The notes under the pieces are model-generated. The model saw nothing but the letters and a program-made list of their open reading frames with translations. It was not told the DNA's origin and made no database searches. Shown piece by piece: positions 43,228 through 51,278 of a DNA stretch of 64,000 nucleotides (the stretch's first letter is position 1; each line of letters starts with the position of its first letter). The stretch lies in IMG/VR virus record IMGVR_UViG_3300021957_000009, positions 1 through 64,000 of that record, one strand, 5' to 3'. The translations under genes were made by a program, and so were the position numbers. Origin of the DNA: a virus.

Positions 43228-43783
43228 TAAACCACTCCGGTTGTTTACGTTTAGTCCAAAGCATTTTGAACCTATCTTGTTTTGTTTGATAGAAATTTTG
43301 ATAAGATTTTACTGCATCAGTACCACCTAATCCATGCACAATACATTCAGGATTTGAACTCATAGCTAACTTAAACGGAGTTCTCCCGCTTGTACGTACA
43401 ATATTATCTGGTAAATTTTTAAGTATCTTTCTTAGCTTAATATCTGTCGCATGTATCTTATCATATCTATAAGAATATTCGTCGCATAGTGCTATAAAAT
43501 GATTATAGTGCCATGTGTAATTACAACAACTTTCACGTGACCATACTGTAGATGGATGATTATAGTGACATGCCTTATATAAGATATCTTCTCTTTCATC
43601 ATCCAGCTTAAAATATTGTAACATAGAACCAGACTTTGAAGGTCTACGCTCCATAGTTCCATCAACCATACGATGCACCGTCGATAACATTTGTGCCGAC
43701 TCTACAATCATTTTGACCACGTGTTTATCACATTGCTCTTGTGCTGCAATTATTGGGTCTTCATTTAATACAAATATATTCAT
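43214..43783 (-). CDS. Conserved His/Cys-rich T4-like protein, unknown
   Basis: This 189-residue protein starts MNIFVLNEDPIIAAQEQCDK, then HVVKMIVESAQMLSTVHR, a segment that I recognise as conserved in marine T4-like phages. Conserved-looking His, Cys and Trp residues (CHYNHPSTVWSRESCCNYTW) hint at a metal site or enzyme. It is transcribed from its own early promoter at 43826-43854. No function known to me. Confidence 0.6.
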   Translation of the reverse strand: MNIFVLNEDPIIAAQEQCDKHVVKMIVESAQMLSTVHRMVDGTMERRPSKSGSMLQYFKLDDEREDILYKACHYNHPSTVWSRESCCNYTWHYNHFIALCDEYSYRYDKIHATDIKLRKILKNLPDNIVRTSGRTPFKLAMSSNPECIVHGLGGTDAVKSYQNFYQTKQDRFKMLWTKRKQPEWFNAIV

Positions 43784-43825
43784 AATGTAACTCGCTTGGT
43801 TTACTTTTTTCGCGTTTAGAGTATT

Positions 43826-43854
43826 ATTATACTACATATCTGACGAAAAGTAAA
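43826..43854 (-). promoter_or_regulatory. Early promoter, TTTACT-17-TATAAT
   Basis: On the minus strand TTTACT (43854-43849), 17 bases, TATAAT (43831-43826). The -35 is a variant of the family and abuts a terminator-like hairpin. Confidence 0.6.
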
Positions 43855-43885
43855 CCCCTTTTTGAAACTATTTTCGCCAAGGGGT
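43848..43885 (-). terminator. Terminator-like hairpin before the next promoter
   Basis: On the minus strand ACCCCTT (43885-43879) pairs with AAGGGGT (43860-43854) around an 18-base loop, followed by TTACTTTT. It lies just after the stop at 43892, so it probably ends the RNase H-side transcript and is followed at once by a new promoter. Confidence 0.55.
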
Positions 43886-43891
43886 CATTGC

Positions 43892-44062
43892 TTATTGTAA
43901 CTTGTTTATTGCCTCCATATCATTTAGGAAATGATTTAAATGCGCGATCTTTTTTTCCATCTTGTACGCTAGCACATCTTTTCCTTTTTTTATTAACTTC
44001 TTCTGATAGTATAGTGCCTCGTTTCTGTCTTTCTTTAGGCGTTCAATTTGAATATAACTCAT
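43892..44062 (-). CDS. Tiny charged helical protein
   Basis: From the ATG at 44062 (GGAG upstream) the product has 56 residues, nearly all Lys/Glu-rich helix (RLKKDRNEALYYQKKLIKKG). The longer in-frame form from 44101 has no Shine-Dalgarno. Function unknown; it is the last gene before the hairpin. Confidence 0.5.
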   Translation of the reverse strand: MSYIQIERLKKDRNEALYYQKKLIKKGKDVLAYKMEKKIAHLNHFLNDMEAINKLQ

Positions 44063-44127
44063 AAGCAATCTCCGGGTTAAGTGAATTGAAAAAACTATCA
44101 TGATATAGATTGTATCGTTAGGCTCTC

Positions 44128-44547
44128 CTATTTAGATATCAAGTTTGGAAATGCGGCTTTAACTAATGTCTTTGTAATGTACTTGTATTTTAAGTTTTTA
44201 TCTTTGGCATTACAGAAAAGAACTGCATCTTCCGGGTGAACAGATTCGAGCAAGTCGATGAAGACTGTCTCGCGTTTAAATTGGTTTAGGTTCGGCGAAG
44301 CGGCCTTTACGAAGTTTCTAAACTTAGGATATTCAAACCTGAGTTCTAGTAGAGTTCCTTTTACATCGGCCTTTTTGAAAGGTGGTTCACCTTCTGGTAA
44401 CGACAGTTCTATGGCATCATCTAAGCCAATACGTAGAATGTCTTTTAGAGCAGTACAATCGTGCTCCTGTAAATAAGCGATCCTTTTTTCTTTAGATCCT
44501 AGTTTGTTGGCAGCTGCCAATATTTCTGATATTAATGGTTTATCCAT
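44128..44547 (-). CDS. Conserved T4-like protein, DUF6433-like
   Basis: From the ATG at 44547 (GGAGG upstream) the product has 139 residues. The pattern KEKRIAYLQEHDCTALKDIL, then DAIELSLPEGEPPFK, then a helical half, is one I associate with the DUF6433 type in marine T4-like phages; the number should be confirmed. It overlaps the RNase H gene by eight bases. Function unknown, perhaps linked to replication. Confidence 0.6.
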   Translation of the reverse strand: MDKPLISEILAAANKLGSKEKRIAYLQEHDCTALKDILRIGLDDAIELSLPEGEPPFKKADVKGTLLELRFEYPKFRNFVKAASPNLNQFKRETVFIDLLESVHPEDAVLFCNAKDKNLKYKYITKTLVKAAFPNLISK

Positions 44548-45394
44548 TATAAAATTCCTCCACACTTTCAATCAATAGATTGCATCTTTTTTTAATTAAA
44601 TAGTTTAACACTTTCATTTTCATTGGGACTTTTTGTCCGTTAAAAGTATTTATAACCTCGCTCTGAATAGATTCTGGTATTTCGTTTAGATCTATCAATG
44701 TTTTATTTCGTTGATAGTTTCTATACTCTTCCTCTGTCATAACTTCTTTTAAGTTATCTGAATTTTCAGCCCAATGTTGTATTTTCTTTTTAGTCATTGG
44801 TGACTGTCTAATCTCATCGATGATAGCGTTATCAGGAGATAAGATGTTAGGAATACCATCACCTTTATCACCTTTACATATATGCTCAAAGCAATACGTC
44901 CTAGGATTAGGATCAGATACCATTTTCTTTTGAATTGGTGAAAACTGTTTAACGTTAGTGTATTTGTGGAGTTGAATAAAGTCCTTATCCGAAGAGATAA
45001 TCATAACTGGTTCGTGTTGACCAAATTCTTGAGTTTGCATTGCGAGTGTTCCAATAACATCATCGGCCTCACAACCTTCTAAATGAATAACCTTATATGG
45101 AAGGTTTTCTCTAATTTCTTCTCTAACCAAATTTAAAATCCTAAATATTTCAGGCCAATCTTGATCTGATTCAGATCTATTCTTTTTACGATGAGCTTTA
45201 TACAAAGGAAAATAATCTTTTCTCCATGTATTCATTCCATCGGCACAAATTACCATTTGTCCGTATTCATTACGATATTTTTTGTTGTACATACGAATAC
45301 TATTAAGGATCATATGTCGTATCATATTCTCATCATTAAGTTTCTGTACTATAATATTTGATAGCGCTATCTGGCTATAGTCAAGTAAAATCAT
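44540..45394 (-). CDS. rnh: T4-type RNase H (5'-3' flap exonuclease)
   Basis: This 284-residue protein belongs to the FEN-type nuclease fold of T4 Rnh: ILLDYSQIALSNI at the start (first Asp), QMVICADGMNTWRKDYFPLY with KAHRKKNR, then HLEGCEADDVIGTLA and PVMIISSDKDFIQLHKYTNV (acidic clusters), then GDKGDGIPNILSPDN (helix-hairpin-helix region). It removes RNA primers from Okazaki fragments. T4 Rnh is 305 residues. It is translated from an ATGA overlap with the 110-aa gene. Confidence 0.85.
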   Translation of the reverse strand: MILLDYSQIALSNIIVQKLNDENMIRHMILNSIRMYNKKYRNEYGQMVICADGMNTWRKDYFPLYKAHRKKNRSESDQDWPEIFRILNLVREEIRENLPYKVIHLEGCEADDVIGTLAMQTQEFGQHEPVMIISSDKDFIQLHKYTNVKQFSPIQKKMVSDPNPRTYCFEHICKGDKGDGIPNILSPDNAIIDEIRQSPMTKKKIQHWAENSDNLKEVMTEEEYRNYQRNKTLIDLNEIPESIQSEVINTFNGQKVPMKMKVLNYLIKKRCNLLIESVEEFYNG

Positions 45395-45723
45395 TCTTTC
45401 GCTTCCATTATTTGTTCATATATTACGTCAAAGTTGTCATGTAAAAAATGACTTGCTCCGCCGTATCTCATTAACATCGAAGATATCATATTTATGATTA
45501 CGAACATGTCCCTTGATTCAGGTAATGACGAATCTCTAAAATCGATATATTCGAATGAGCTACTATCGTTTAATAATAGCTCTTCAATCATTAACAGTAT
45601 AACCTGAGAAGTATCTTTACATTCTTCAGTGAACGCTTCGTATTCTTCTCTTTCATACTCAAGCTCGTCTTCGATCTGTTGTATTCTTTCCTTAATAGGA
45701 AATTGAATTATATTGTCTTTCAT
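45391..45723 (-). CDS. Small acidic protein, unknown
   Basis: This 110-residue acidic helical protein (IQQIEDELEYEREEYEAFTE) has a conserved-looking end (SSMLMRYGGASHFLHDNFDV). It is the first gene of the RNase H transcript; the -10 box lies only eight bases before its ATG, so the mRNA would be almost leaderless. No family recognised. Confidence 0.55.
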   Translation of the reverse strand: MKDNIIQFPIKERIQQIEDELEYEREEYEAFTEECKDTSQVILLMIEELLLNDSSSFEYIDFRDSSLPESRDMFVIINMISSMLMRYGGASHFLHDNFDVIYEQIMEAKE

Positions 45724-45731
45724 ATGTATAT

Positions 45732-45760
45732 ATTATAACACGCTTTTTAAGAAATGTACA
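45732..45760 (-). promoter_or_regulatory. Early promoter, TGTACA-17-TATAAT, nearly leaderless
   Basis: On the minus strand TGTACA (45760-45755), 17 bases, TATAAT (45737-45732). A start about seven bases further would be at 45725, two bases before the ATG. Confidence 0.7.
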
Positions 45761-45768
45761 CAGTTTTT

Positions 45769-46374
45769 TTAATAATTTCCTGAGGCTAATACGATCTTAC
45801 ATATATGATCTAACCTTTCAACGTGCTCAAATGCTCTCCATGGGGTTTCGTCAATTGCCACAACGCCGTGGCCCTTAATACCTATAACATCAAAAAAGCA
45901 GGTTCCATCTTCCTGTAAACCTAATCTTTTAAATGTTTCATCTGCCAATTCTTGGCTTATTGGTGGAACATCTGGAACATTCTCAGCAACTCTTGAGTAT
46001 CTACCAAGTTCCGGGAATAATAGTACCAGATTATTTAATTGAATTCCAGCATGCATAGCCGCTACGATATACGTTGGATGTGTGTGTAACACTACTCGAG
46101 TATCTGTTGGAATGTTTTTTTGTAAGCCCCAGTGCAAAGGCAATTCACCTGTAGCTTTTAGGCCGGATGCGATATCAGTGAAATACATCTCTTCACAATC
46201 ATCGACTTTTAATTTTTTAAACATGTCGTATTGAATGACAGGTTTTCTAATGCCCGAAGGCGTAACATAGAAGTGATCTCTATCAGCATGTCGTATAGAC
46301 ACGTTACCATCTCTTGTACTTATCATACCTTTATCGTATGAATGCTTCATCACTTCACATATTGTTTCTAACAT
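45769..46374 (-). CDS. Class II aldolase/adducin-family enzyme
   Basis: This 201-residue protein matches class II aldolases such as FucA and AraD: RDGNVSIRHADRDHFYVTPS at the start, then GELPLHWGLQK, then VLHTHPTYIVAAMHAG, and IKGHGVVAIDETPWRAFEHV. The four zinc/catalytic positions are all present (Glu77, His97, His99, His169). Substrate cannot be read from sequence; sugar-phosphate cleavage or epimerisation (for precursors or for surface sugars) are options. The gene sits among DNA metabolism genes and is an auxiliary metabolic gene. Confidence 0.85.
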   Translation of the reverse strand: MLETICEVMKHSYDKGMISTRDGNVSIRHADRDHFYVTPSGIRKPVIQYDMFKKLKVDDCEEMYFTDIASGLKATGELPLHWGLQKNIPTDTRVVLHTHPTYIVAAMHAGIQLNNLVLLFPELGRYSRVAENVPDVPPISQELADETFKRLGLQEDGTCFFDVIGIKGHGVVAIDETPWRAFEHVERLDHICKIVLASGNY

Positions 46375-46383
46375 AATATATCC

Positions 46384-46806
46384 TTATTTAATTTTTTTAA
46401 TTGCGTTACCACCAAGTCGTATTTGAATAATACCATTATAATAATCATCCGTCAACAACACTTCTCTATCGAATTGCTCTTTAGCTTCCATGTATGAGCA
46501 TTCGCCTTTTGTTTTGCAGAGGTGCAATATCTCTCTGTAAAACGTATCTGGACCCATCTTTTCAACATCTTCGTTTAGATGTTTATTTGATCCATAATAA
46601 CTTTTCCAATCAGACTCAACTAACGTTTTCTTTCGGCGTTTTCGAGTCTTCGTTATCGGCAATGTTTTTTGACTCCAAAAAAACTTCTTGCCTATGTATT
46701 TCCGACCCGTTGCTCGATTCGTTATCATGTATACAAAGCCATACACGTCTTTGTGATTGAACTCTTCGGGTTCCTGCCATTCTGTGCCTTGATAATGCCA
46801 CGTCAT
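46384..46806 (-). CDS. SegE-like GIY-YIG-type nuclease
   Basis: This 140-residue protein resembles T4 SegE-type proteins: DVYGFVYMITNRATGRKYIG with KKFFWS is a GIY-YIG-like start (VYM...KYIG), then a Lys/Arg-rich stretch (TKTRKRRKKTLVESDWKSYY) and GSNKHLNEDVEKMG, then YMEAKEQF with Glu. It could be a homing-type endonuclease or a domesticated, stationary version as found widely in marine T4-like phages. It is on the same transcript as the aldolase. Confidence 0.7.
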   Translation of the reverse strand: MTWHYQGTEWQEPEEFNHKDVYGFVYMITNRATGRKYIGKKFFWSQKTLPITKTRKRRKKTLVESDWKSYYGSNKHLNEDVEKMGPDTFYREILHLCKTKGECSYMEAKEQFDREVLLTDDYYNGIIQIRLGGNAIKKIK

Positions 46807-46810
46807 ATCC

Positions 46811-46951
46811 TTATTCGTTAAAATCTAGCTCATCTAGATCTTCGTCCTGTTTCTCACCACACATTGGACAAAATAAAACTATTTCGTCGTCTTCGTGGCC
46901 TATTATACTTTTATTATAACAATAATCACAATTGACGACTGTTCGTTTCAT
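46811..46951 (-). CDS. Tiny zinc-ribbon protein (46 residues)
   Basis: The frame fills the gap between the SegE-like and glutaredoxin genes. The product has CDYCYNKS and FCPMCGEK, two CxxC knuckles about 20 residues apart, then an acidic tail (QDEDLDELDFNE). It should bind one zinc ion. Similar mini zinc ribbons occur next to nrd genes in T4-like phages. Function unknown. Confidence 0.7.
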   Translation of the reverse strand: MKRTVVNCDYCYNKSIIGHEDDEIVLFCPMCGEKQDEDLDELDFNE

Positions 46952-46954
46952 ATT

Positions 46955-47176
46955 TTATCCTAGTAGTTGTTTTAAGTTATCGTACCCACCAATCTTTTCT
47001 TCATTTACTATAATCTGCGGAAACGTTCTTGCATTTGGAAATGTATCTAACATTTCGTTTCTACTAAAATCTATTCCGTAATGTTTATAGGTATATTCTA
47101 AACCTTTTAGTTCACATAAATTTTTAGCCATCACACAAAACGGGCATGGCTCTTTACCCCAAATTTCTATATTCAA
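46955..47176 (-). CDS. grx: Glutaredoxin
   Basis: This 73-residue protein has the CPFC active site at about residues 11-14 (IWGKEPCPFCVMAKNLCELK), then RTFPQIIVNEEKIGGYDNLK with the cis-Pro (TFPQ) and the GGYDxL motif of glutaredoxins. It should reduce the phage ribonucleotide reductase encoded just downstream in the genome order and on the same strand. It overlaps the next gene upstream by four bases. Confidence 0.88.
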   Translation of the reverse strand: MNIEIWGKEPCPFCVMAKNLCELKGLEYTYKHYGIDFSRNEMLDTFPNARTFPQIIVNEEKIGGYDNLKQLLG

Positions 47177-47367
47177 TTCACTACTCCATTAATTGTCCAA
47201 AATGATAATAACATAAAGCCAAATACAGCAACTTGAATTACTGCAGCCCAAAATATCTGTCTCATTGGATGTATTTCTGTTAATTTTTCTATCCACGATT
47301 CACTCGGTGATAGGTTTACTACTTGTAAAACTTTTTCCGGTTTTGTAAACCATGGTACATGTATCAT
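47173..47367 (-). CDS. Small membrane protein between nrdB and glutaredoxin
   Basis: This 64-residue protein has a soluble start (VPWFTKPEKVLQVVNLSPSE) and one hydrophobic span (about 38-60, IFWAAVIQVAVFGFMLLSFW). It overlaps nrdB (ATGA) and glutaredoxin. Function unknown. Confidence 0.6.
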   Translation of the reverse strand: MIHVPWFTKPEKVLQVVNLSPSESWIEKLTEIHPMRQIFWAAVIQVAVFGFMLLSFWTINGVVN

Positions 47368-48437
47368 AGACTTAAACCGGCTAATGCGTTACTATCTATA
47401 TCCTGCTTTACGCCACCGATTACATATGAACTAATTTCAGTTTCTTGTGGAGCAACTTGTACGTTACCTCCGCCAATCCATTTTTCAGTCCATGGTAATG
47501 GATTTGCCTGTGGAGTTACATAAGGGCAAGGTAATCCAATTGCTCTCATTCTTTTACAACCAATCCACTCGATATAATCACTTAATATCTTCTCATTTAG
47601 TCCAATCATTGAACCGTTCTGAAATAGATATTTAGCCCATTCTTTTTCTTGATTAATTACCTCTTCATATAAAGCAATTGATTCTGCTTCTAATTCTTTT
47701 GCAATCTTTTCAAAATCTTTATCTTCTTTCTTAAGAAGTTTTAGCATAGTAGTAGTTGATGCTAAGTGTACATTTTCGTCACGAGCAATCAATTTAATAA
47801 TCTTCGCATTACCTTCCATCTTTTTAAGTTCAGCAAATGCCCATGAACACGCAAATGATACATAGAATCTTACACCTTCTAATGCATTAGCACTCATCAT
47901 AGCCATCCAAATTGCTCGCTTATGATCCATTTTATTTGTCGGACCATGATTCGCATCAATCAAATCATCATAGTATTTACCAATAGACTTACCACAATCC
48001 ATAATATTCTTTTGTGATAATAAATCATCAAATACAAAAGATGGATCTGGATAGATATTACGAATAATATGTGTGTATGATCTACTGTGAATTGTTTCAG
48101 AGAATGACCAGGTTTCAATCCAGTTCTCTACTTCAGGTAGTGATACTATAGGTAGAAATGCTAAGTTAGGCGCACGTCCTTGCACACTATCAAGTAGAAT
48201 TTGTCTTTTTAAATTGCTCGTAAAAATGTGTTGTTCATTTTCTGTAAGAGCATTAAAATCCTTTTTGTCTTTTGATACATCAACTTCTTCAGGTCTCCAA
48301 AAGAAACCTAATTGTTTATCTGTGATTTTATCCATCTGTGGATATTTTACTTCATCATATCGCTGAATATCAACCGCTTCATCAAGAAACATATTTTTCA
48401 GTAAGTGCGATTTTTTATTCTTCTTCAATACAGCCAT
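47364..48437 (-). CDS. nrdB: Class Ia ribonucleotide reductase, beta subunit NrdB
   Basis: This 357-residue protein is a di-iron R2 subunit: FNALTENEQHIFTSNLKRQI, then ENWIETWSFSETIHSRSYTH (iron ligands Glu and His), and IARDENVHLASTTTMLKLL. The short C-terminus (SNALAGLSL) would dock to NrdA. With NrdA and glutaredoxin it makes deoxynucleotides for phage DNA. It begins 23 bases inside the 57-aa gene. Confidence 0.93.
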   Translation of the reverse strand: MAVLKKNKKSHLLKNMFLDEAVDIQRYDEVKYPQMDKITDKQLGFFWRPEEVDVSKDKKDFNALTENEQHIFTSNLKRQILLDSVQGRAPNLAFLPIVSLPEVENWIETWSFSETIHSRSYTHIIRNIYPDPSFVFDDLLSQKNIMDCGKSIGKYYDDLIDANHGPTNKMDHKRAIWMAMMSANALEGVRFYVSFACSWAFAELKKMEGNAKIIKLIARDENVHLASTTTMLKLLKKEDKDFEKIAKELEAESIALYEEVINQEKEWAKYLFQNGSMIGLNEKILSDYIEWIGCKRMRAIGLPCPYVTPQANPLPWTEKWIGGGNVQVAPQETEISSYVIGGVKQDIDSNALAGLSL

Positions 48438-48588
48438 TCATTTTTCCTTGTTTTCTAAATCGTTTATTATAACCTTTCTTAATACTCTTTGTAACACCAG
48501 GGCTCGTCAAGTACTTATACCACTTTCTTGCCGGAGTAAGAGCATCAAACTCGTCACCGCCTTTTAAAGGTATTCTTTTTTTCTTCAT
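48415..48588 (-). CDS. Small basic protein between nrdA and nrdB
   Basis: The 57-residue frame starts at the ATG at 48588 (ATGA overlap with nrdA) and ends 23 bases inside nrdB. The sequence MKKKRIPLKGGDEFDALTPA, then RKWYKYLTSPGVTKSIKKGY, is a type that I recognise as conserved at this place in T4-like marine phages. Highly basic; function unknown. Confidence 0.65.
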   Translation of the reverse strand: MKKKRIPLKGGDEFDALTPARKWYKYLTSPGVTKSIKKGYNKRFRKQGKMNGCIEEE

Positions 48589-50900
48589 ATCTTACATGAT
48601 TCACAATCATCTTCGTCCTCGTATTGTGAACTCTCTCCGTCATATGCGTGATGTGTTGTTTCGTCGACCATTTCTCCAGCACCATCAAAAGTGTTAAAGT
48701 AGTACAACTGCTTTAGACCGTATTTGTAAGACGTTACAAGATCAGTCAACATTACAGACATTGGTATCTTATTATCCTCATAGTGTTCTGGATTATAAGA
48801 AGTATTTACACTAATGCCTTGATCTATGTATTTTTGGAGAATAGCACAGATCTTAAGATAACCATCAGGAGATTTTTGATCCCACAATAAGTCATACTTA
48901 TTTTTTAAGTGATGATAGCCAGGAACAACCTGTGCCATCACACCATCTTTCGACTGTTTGTAACTAACTAATGCTCGAGGTGGTTCAATACCATTCGTGC
49001 TATTAGAAATTTGAGCGCTTGTTTCCGCTGGCATAAGTGCCATGAGTGTGGAATTTCGAGTACCTGTTTCTTTGAGTTTCTCACGAAGCTCGTTCCACGG
49101 TAGTCTTTCCGTATGCTCTATTAAATTATCTAGCTCTCGTTTATATGTATCAATTGGGAGAACTCCACCGGCATATTTTGTATCATTTTTTAAGTTTATT
49201 TCACCTTTTTCTACTGCTAATTTCTGTGAAGCTTCGATTAAGTAATATGACCATGCCTCTGCATATTCATCTACTGTTTCAAAGGCTCCTTCGTCATATT
49301 TAAGACCACGTTTGGCCAAAAAGTATGCTAGGTTAATAATACCAATACCCAGCGGTCTACGATTCATAGTCCCAACTTCAGCTGCGCGTACAGGGTAAGA
49401 CTGATAATCAAGCAACTCATCCAAAGCACGAACAGAAAGATCGCAATATTTTTTAAAGTCTTTGGGTTCATTGATTAATCCCCAATTGATTGCTGATAGT
49501 GTACATAGAGATATTTCACCTTCATCTGGATTGTCTGATAATGGACTTGTTGGTAGATCAATTTCACAACATAGATTGCTCATACGTATTGGAGCTTTTT
49601 TTGCAATAAAAGAACCGTGATCATTTGCATGATCTACATTCATAGTATATATTCGGCCTGTATCTTTTCGTTGTTGCATTAGAGTTGAGAATACTTCTGT
49701 TGCTGGTAAAGTCTTTTTACGAACAGAATATGCCCTTTCATATTTTTCATACAGTTCTCTAAATTTATCTTGATCGTCAAAGAACGACTCATATAACCCT
49801 GGAACATCATTAGGATCAAAGAAGGTTATATTACCACCAGTCAACAGTCTTTCATACATCAGCTTATTTAGCTGGAATGCATAGTCCATATGGCGAACAC
49901 GATTTTCTTCAATGCCTTTATTGTTTTTAAGTACTACTAGATCTTCAAATTCATAATGCCATATAGGTAGATATACTGTTGCTGCACCACCGCGGACACC
50001 ACCTTGTGAACAAGATTTTACCGCAGCTTGGAAATATTTTAAGAATGGTATTAATCCAGTATGTACAACTGAACCATCACCAACTCTTGCGCCCTCGCCA
50101 CGAATAGATCCAACTCCAATACCAATACCAGCTTTTTTACTAATATATTTTACGATGGAAGTTGCAGTAGCATTAATAGAATCGAGACTATCGCCAGATT
50201 CGATAAGCACACAACTTGAAAACTGACGGGTTGGAGTACGTACTCCTGCCATAATTGGTGTAGGTAACGAGATATAGAATAAAGAAATTGCATCATAATA
50301 GTCCTTCACGTATTTCATACGAGTTTCTGGTGGGTAATTAGAAAACAGCGTTGCAGATATCATCATGTACAATATCTGAGGAGTTTCGTAATGTTGCTTT
50401 GTTTTACGATCTTGTACTAAGTACTTACCTCTAAACTGTTCCATGCCAGCATAAGTGAAGGTATCATCACGATCGTGTTTAATATATGCATCTAGCTCGT
50501 CAATTTCATCGCGGTTATATAACTTCATGATATTGCCGTCATAAACTTCTCTATCGACATTATCGATAATAACACGAGCTAATGAATGCGGTTTAAAATC
50601 ACCATATACTTCTTTACGAAGCTTATATGAAACTAATCGAGCTGCTACAAATTGGTAATTAGGAGTGTGCTCAGAGATTAATTCTGCCGCTGATTTAATA
50701 AGAAGCTCATGTATATCATAAGCAGGTATTTTGTCGTACAGTTGTATATTCGCTTTAAGCTCGATCTCAGAGATTGATACTCCGGATATATCGGCTGTGG
50801 CCCATTCTAAAACTTTGTGTACTTTCTCTAAGTCAAAGTCTTGTGATGTTCCGTCGCGCTTGGTTACGTGCATCGTCATAAGTGGTTGTCCATCATTCAT
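48585..50900 (-). CDS. nrdA: Class Ia ribonucleotide reductase, alpha subunit NrdA
   Basis: This 771-residue protein has an N-terminal ATP-cone (about 8-95, VTKRDGTSQDFDLEKVHKVL), then the catalytic barrel: RQFSSCVLIESGDSLDSI (first redox Cys), SNLCCEIDLPTS (thiyl Cys and partners), TLMALMPAETSAQISNSTNG, and a C-terminal swinging tail DCESCKI with the CxxC pair reduced by glutaredoxin. It is the first gene behind the promoter at 50929-50957. Confidence 0.95.
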   Translation of the reverse strand: MNDGQPLMTMHVTKRDGTSQDFDLEKVHKVLEWATADISGVSISEIELKANIQLYDKIPAYDIHELLIKSAAELISEHTPNYQFVAARLVSYKLRKEVYGDFKPHSLARVIIDNVDREVYDGNIMKLYNRDEIDELDAYIKHDRDDTFTYAGMEQFRGKYLVQDRKTKQHYETPQILYMMISATLFSNYPPETRMKYVKDYYDAISLFYISLPTPIMAGVRTPTRQFSSCVLIESGDSLDSINATATSIVKYISKKAGIGIGVGSIRGEGARVGDGSVVHTGLIPFLKYFQAAVKSCSQGGVRGGAATVYLPIWHYEFEDLVVLKNNKGIEENRVRHMDYAFQLNKLMYERLLTGGNITFFDPNDVPGLYESFFDDQDKFRELYEKYERAYSVRKKTLPATEVFSTLMQQRKDTGRIYTMNVDHANDHGSFIAKKAPIRMSNLCCEIDLPTSPLSDNPDEGEISLCTLSAINWGLINEPKDFKKYCDLSVRALDELLDYQSYPVRAAEVGTMNRRPLGIGIINLAYFLAKRGLKYDEGAFETVDEYAEAWSYYLIEASQKLAVEKGEINLKNDTKYAGGVLPIDTYKRELDNLIEHTERLPWNELREKLKETGTRNSTLMALMPAETSAQISNSTNGIEPPRALVSYKQSKDGVMAQVVPGYHHLKNKYDLLWDQKSPDGYLKICAILQKYIDQGISVNTSYNPEHYEDNKIPMSVMLTDLVTSYKYGLKQLYYFNTFDGAGEMVDETTHHAYDGESSQYEDEDDCESCKI

Positions 50901-50928
50901 AGTCAGTTAATTAATTAATAATATATAT

Positions 50929-50957
50929 ATTATAACACAAAACCTAGGTTTTGTACA
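50929..50957 (-). promoter_or_regulatory. Early promoter of nrdA, TGTACA-17-TATAAT
   Basis: On the minus strand TGTACA (50957-50952), 17 bases, TATAAT (50934-50929), with A/T-rich sequence upstream of the -35 and about 22 bases of leader. Confidence 0.75.
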
Positions 50958-50960
50958 TGG

Positions 50961-51278
50961 TTATTTTTTCTTTTTTTCGAGTTTCTCGATTCGTGCGATG
51001 AGTTCTGGGTATACTTCGAACTCGTGTAGTTCCTTGCAAGGATGTGAACACTTTTCAACTTCATCTAATCTCTGCGCAGCAAGGGGATACTGCTTTCTAA
51101 ACTTAGCGTCTTTCTTAGCAAGTTCAAGGTCGTACTTTTCTGCAAAGTGTTGCATAAATCTGTCTACTTGTTTTTGAAACCAAATGCCGCCAGTTGTGCC
51201 CTGAAACCAGTTATAGAATGATGATCCTATAACTGAACTAAGAATAGATTTTAATGATAGTATGAGTAGAAAGTACAT
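50961..51278 (-). CDS. Small protein with hydrophobic N-terminus
   Basis: This 105-residue protein has a hydrophobic start (MYFLLILSLKSILSSVIGSS), then SFYNWFQGTTGGIWFQKQVD and a charged coil with two Cys (CSHPCKEL). The N-terminus may anchor it in the inner membrane. It overlaps the lipase stop (TAATG) and ends 61 bases before nrdA. Possibly a virion or lysis-linked membrane protein. No family recognised. Confidence 0.55.
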   Translation of the reverse strand: MYFLLILSLKSILSSVIGSSFYNWFQGTTGGIWFQKQVDRFMQHFAEKYDLELAKKDAKFRKQYPLAAQRLDEVEKCSHPCKELHEFEVYPELIARIEKLEKKKK

